This document shows positions 6,095-7,054 of a stretch of 7,054 nucleotides of DNA, one piece after another. The position numbers and the translations under genes were made by a program. The stretch spans positions 1 through 7,054 of the forward strand of contig CALLHT010000096.1 in NCBI GenBank assembly GCA_938009335.1, given 5' to 3'. The notes below the pieces were generated by a model, which had not been told where the DNA came from, did not search any database, and saw nothing but the letters and a program-made list of their open reading frames with translations. This DNA is from an uncultured Rhizobiaceae group bacterium. GTDB lineage: Bacteria; Pseudomonadota; Alphaproteobacteria; Rhizobiales; Rhizobiaceae. The stretch's first letter is position 1; every line of letters starts with the position of its first letter.

Positions 6095-6220
6095 AAGTCA
6101 TTTCCTTGATAAGTTGTATCAAAGAGATGGCGCACCGGCACCATGAAATCCAGAAAAAGTGGGTCAATAAGAAAATTTCTGATTTACAAGCATGACAATA
6201 CTAGCACTAATGCATTGAAA

Positions 6221-7042
6221 TCATTGAGGCCAAGGCAAGATATTATCCAACCTCGCACCAACACGAAGCGGCTTGATTTTCGTTGCCAGTCCGGTGCTAT
6301 CGTCAATTTCGATTCCCACACCACAGACGGTTGCCTCACCCATTGCGGGCTCAAATCGACCGCGCGGCACTTTGGTGACAAACCGATTGATCGGCTCTTC
6401 TTTTTCCATGCCGAGCGAAGAATCATAGTCGCCACACATGCCCGCATCAGACATGTAAGCCGTGCCGCCGTTTAAGATTTGATAATCTGCGGTTGGCACA
6501 TGCGTATGCGTGCCAATCACGGCAGACACACGACCATCCACAAAATGCGCAAAACATTGTTTCTCGGATGTGGCTTCTGCATGAAAATCAATGAAGATCA
6601 CATCAGCGGCCTGGCCAAGCTCTACACCCTCAAGCTTTTCCTCAACGCAAGCAAAAGGATCATCCAGCTCCGGATGCATGAACACCCGGCCCATGATGTT
6701 CATCACCATGACGCGCATACCATTGCGTGCTTCATAGACGAACGCACCGCGACCCGGCGTGCCTTTTGGATAATTTGCCGGGCGCAGAAAACGGTCTTCA
6801 CGATCCGCGACACCAAGCGCTTCACGCTGATCCCAAACATGATTGCCCGTGGTCACCACATCAGCACCAGCCTCAAGCGTCTTATTATAGATATCTTCAT
6901 TGATACCAAATCCGCCAGCGGCATTCTCGCCATTGACGATGACAAAATCCGCCTTTTGGCTCTCAATCAAGCCTGGCAATTTCTCATAGACAGCTTCGCG
7001 CCCACCGCGGCCAACCATATCGCCTAAGAACAAAAGCCTCAT
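6221..7042 (-). CDS. ymdB: YmdB-family metallophosphoesterase (TIGR00282 type)
   Basis: Predicted 273-residue cytoplasmic dinuclear metal phosphodiesterase; the Bacillus subtilis relative YmdB hydrolyses 2',3'-cyclic nucleotides. Length is normal and all expected metal-ligand motifs are intact: LGDMVGR with Asp8, NGEN with Glu39 and Asn40, GNHVWD with Asn67 and His68, DFHAE with His154, and GTHTHV with His179 and His181. The start at 7042 has GAGG 8 nt upstream. The ATG overlaps a TGA in another frame (ATGA), which suggests translational coupling to a gene beyond the right edge. In related alphaproteobacteria this gene commonly follows 5-formyltetrahydrofolate cyclo-ligase; that is from memory and cannot be seen here. 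The symbol is used in the B. subtilis sense; E. coli ymdB is unrelated. Confidence 0.93.
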   Translation of the reverse strand: MRLLFLGDMVGRGGREAVYEKLPGLIESQKADFVIVNGENAAGGFGINEDIYNKTLEAGADVVTTGNHVWDQREALGVADREDRFLRPANYPKGTPGRGAFVYEARNGMRVMVMNIMGRVFMHPELDDPFACVEEKLEGVELGQAADVIFIDFHAEATSEKQCFAHFVDGRVSAVIGTHTHVPTADYQILNGGTAYMSDAGMCGDYDSSLGMEKEEPINRFVTKVPRGRFEPAMGEATVCGVGIEIDDSTGLATKIKPLRVGARLDNILPWPQ

Positions 7043-7054
7043 TGCGCTGCCTCG
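7039..7054 (-). CDS. Possible 3' end of an upstream gene (partial)
   Basis: On the minus strand a frame reading Glu-Ala-Ala-Gln-stop ends with a TGA that shares an ATGA with the phosphoesterase start. Only four codons are inside the window, so this is suggested by the overlap pattern alone. By common gene order the candidate would be 5-formyltetrahydrofolate cyclo-ligase. Confidence 0.3.

Noticed and set aside
6129..6142. Stem-loop (GGTGC-CGGT-GCGCC on the minus strand) as terminator of the phosphoesterase gene
   Set aside because: The stem needs a G-U pair and is followed by ATCTCTTTGATAC rather than a T tract, so it is too weak to call.
6479..7027. Plus-strand open frame of 182 residues
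   Set aside because: It is antisense to the phosphoesterase gene, whose metal-binding motifs are complete; no RBS or family signal supports the plus-strand reading.
1..7054. Mobile elements, tRNAs, CRISPR or long repeats
   Set aside because: No transposase, terminal inverted repeats, cloverleaf-like segment or spaced repeat array was seen on either strand.

Overview
The window reads as chromosomal DNA of a marine-type or soil alphaproteobacterium, probably of the Hyphomicrobiales/Rhodobacterales group. This rests on the protein families (a fused FAD/GcvT dehydrogenase, an MttB-family protein without pyrrolysine and with an Arg/Gly-rich N terminus, a YmdB-type phosphoesterase) and on a moderate GC content of roughly 50% by eye. 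The organism is an inference; no rRNA or other marker is present.

Layout. (1) 92-2506, minus: an 804-residue dimethylglycine/sarcosine dehydrogenase-like flavoprotein fused to a folate-binding GcvT module. (2) 2613-3587, minus: a LysR-family regulator, upstream of the dehydrogenase and on the same strand. (3) 3673-5223, plus: an MttB-family methyltransferase, divergent from lysR across an 85-bp gap. (4) 5345-5872, plus: a small stand-alone GAF-domain protein, AT-richer than its neighbours. (5) 5876-6094, minus: a 72-residue uncharacterised protein that ends 3 bp from the GAF gene, tail to tail. (6) 6221-7042, minus: a YmdB/TIGR00282 metallophosphoesterase, probably overlapping by 4 bp the end of a gene beyond the right edge. 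No stretch over 300 bp lacks a gene.

How the genes may work together. The left 5.2 kb looks like a self-contained catabolic module for methylated amines. The MttB-family protein would remove a methyl group from a quaternary or tertiary amine such as a betaine. The dehydrogenase would oxidise an N-methyl group of a tertiary or secondary amine such as dimethylglycine and load the carbon onto tetrahydrofolate. The LysR protein between them would control both units. Both intergenic regions contain an imperfect dyad of the form TTC-N9-G(A/G)A, a candidate shared LysR site. No corrinoid protein, corrinoid-reactivating enzyme or methyltransferase 2 partner is encoded here, which is the main open question about this module. 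The right third (GAF, small protein, YmdB) appears functionally separate.

No mobile element, tRNA, rRNA, CRISPR array or clear strong intrinsic terminator was seen.
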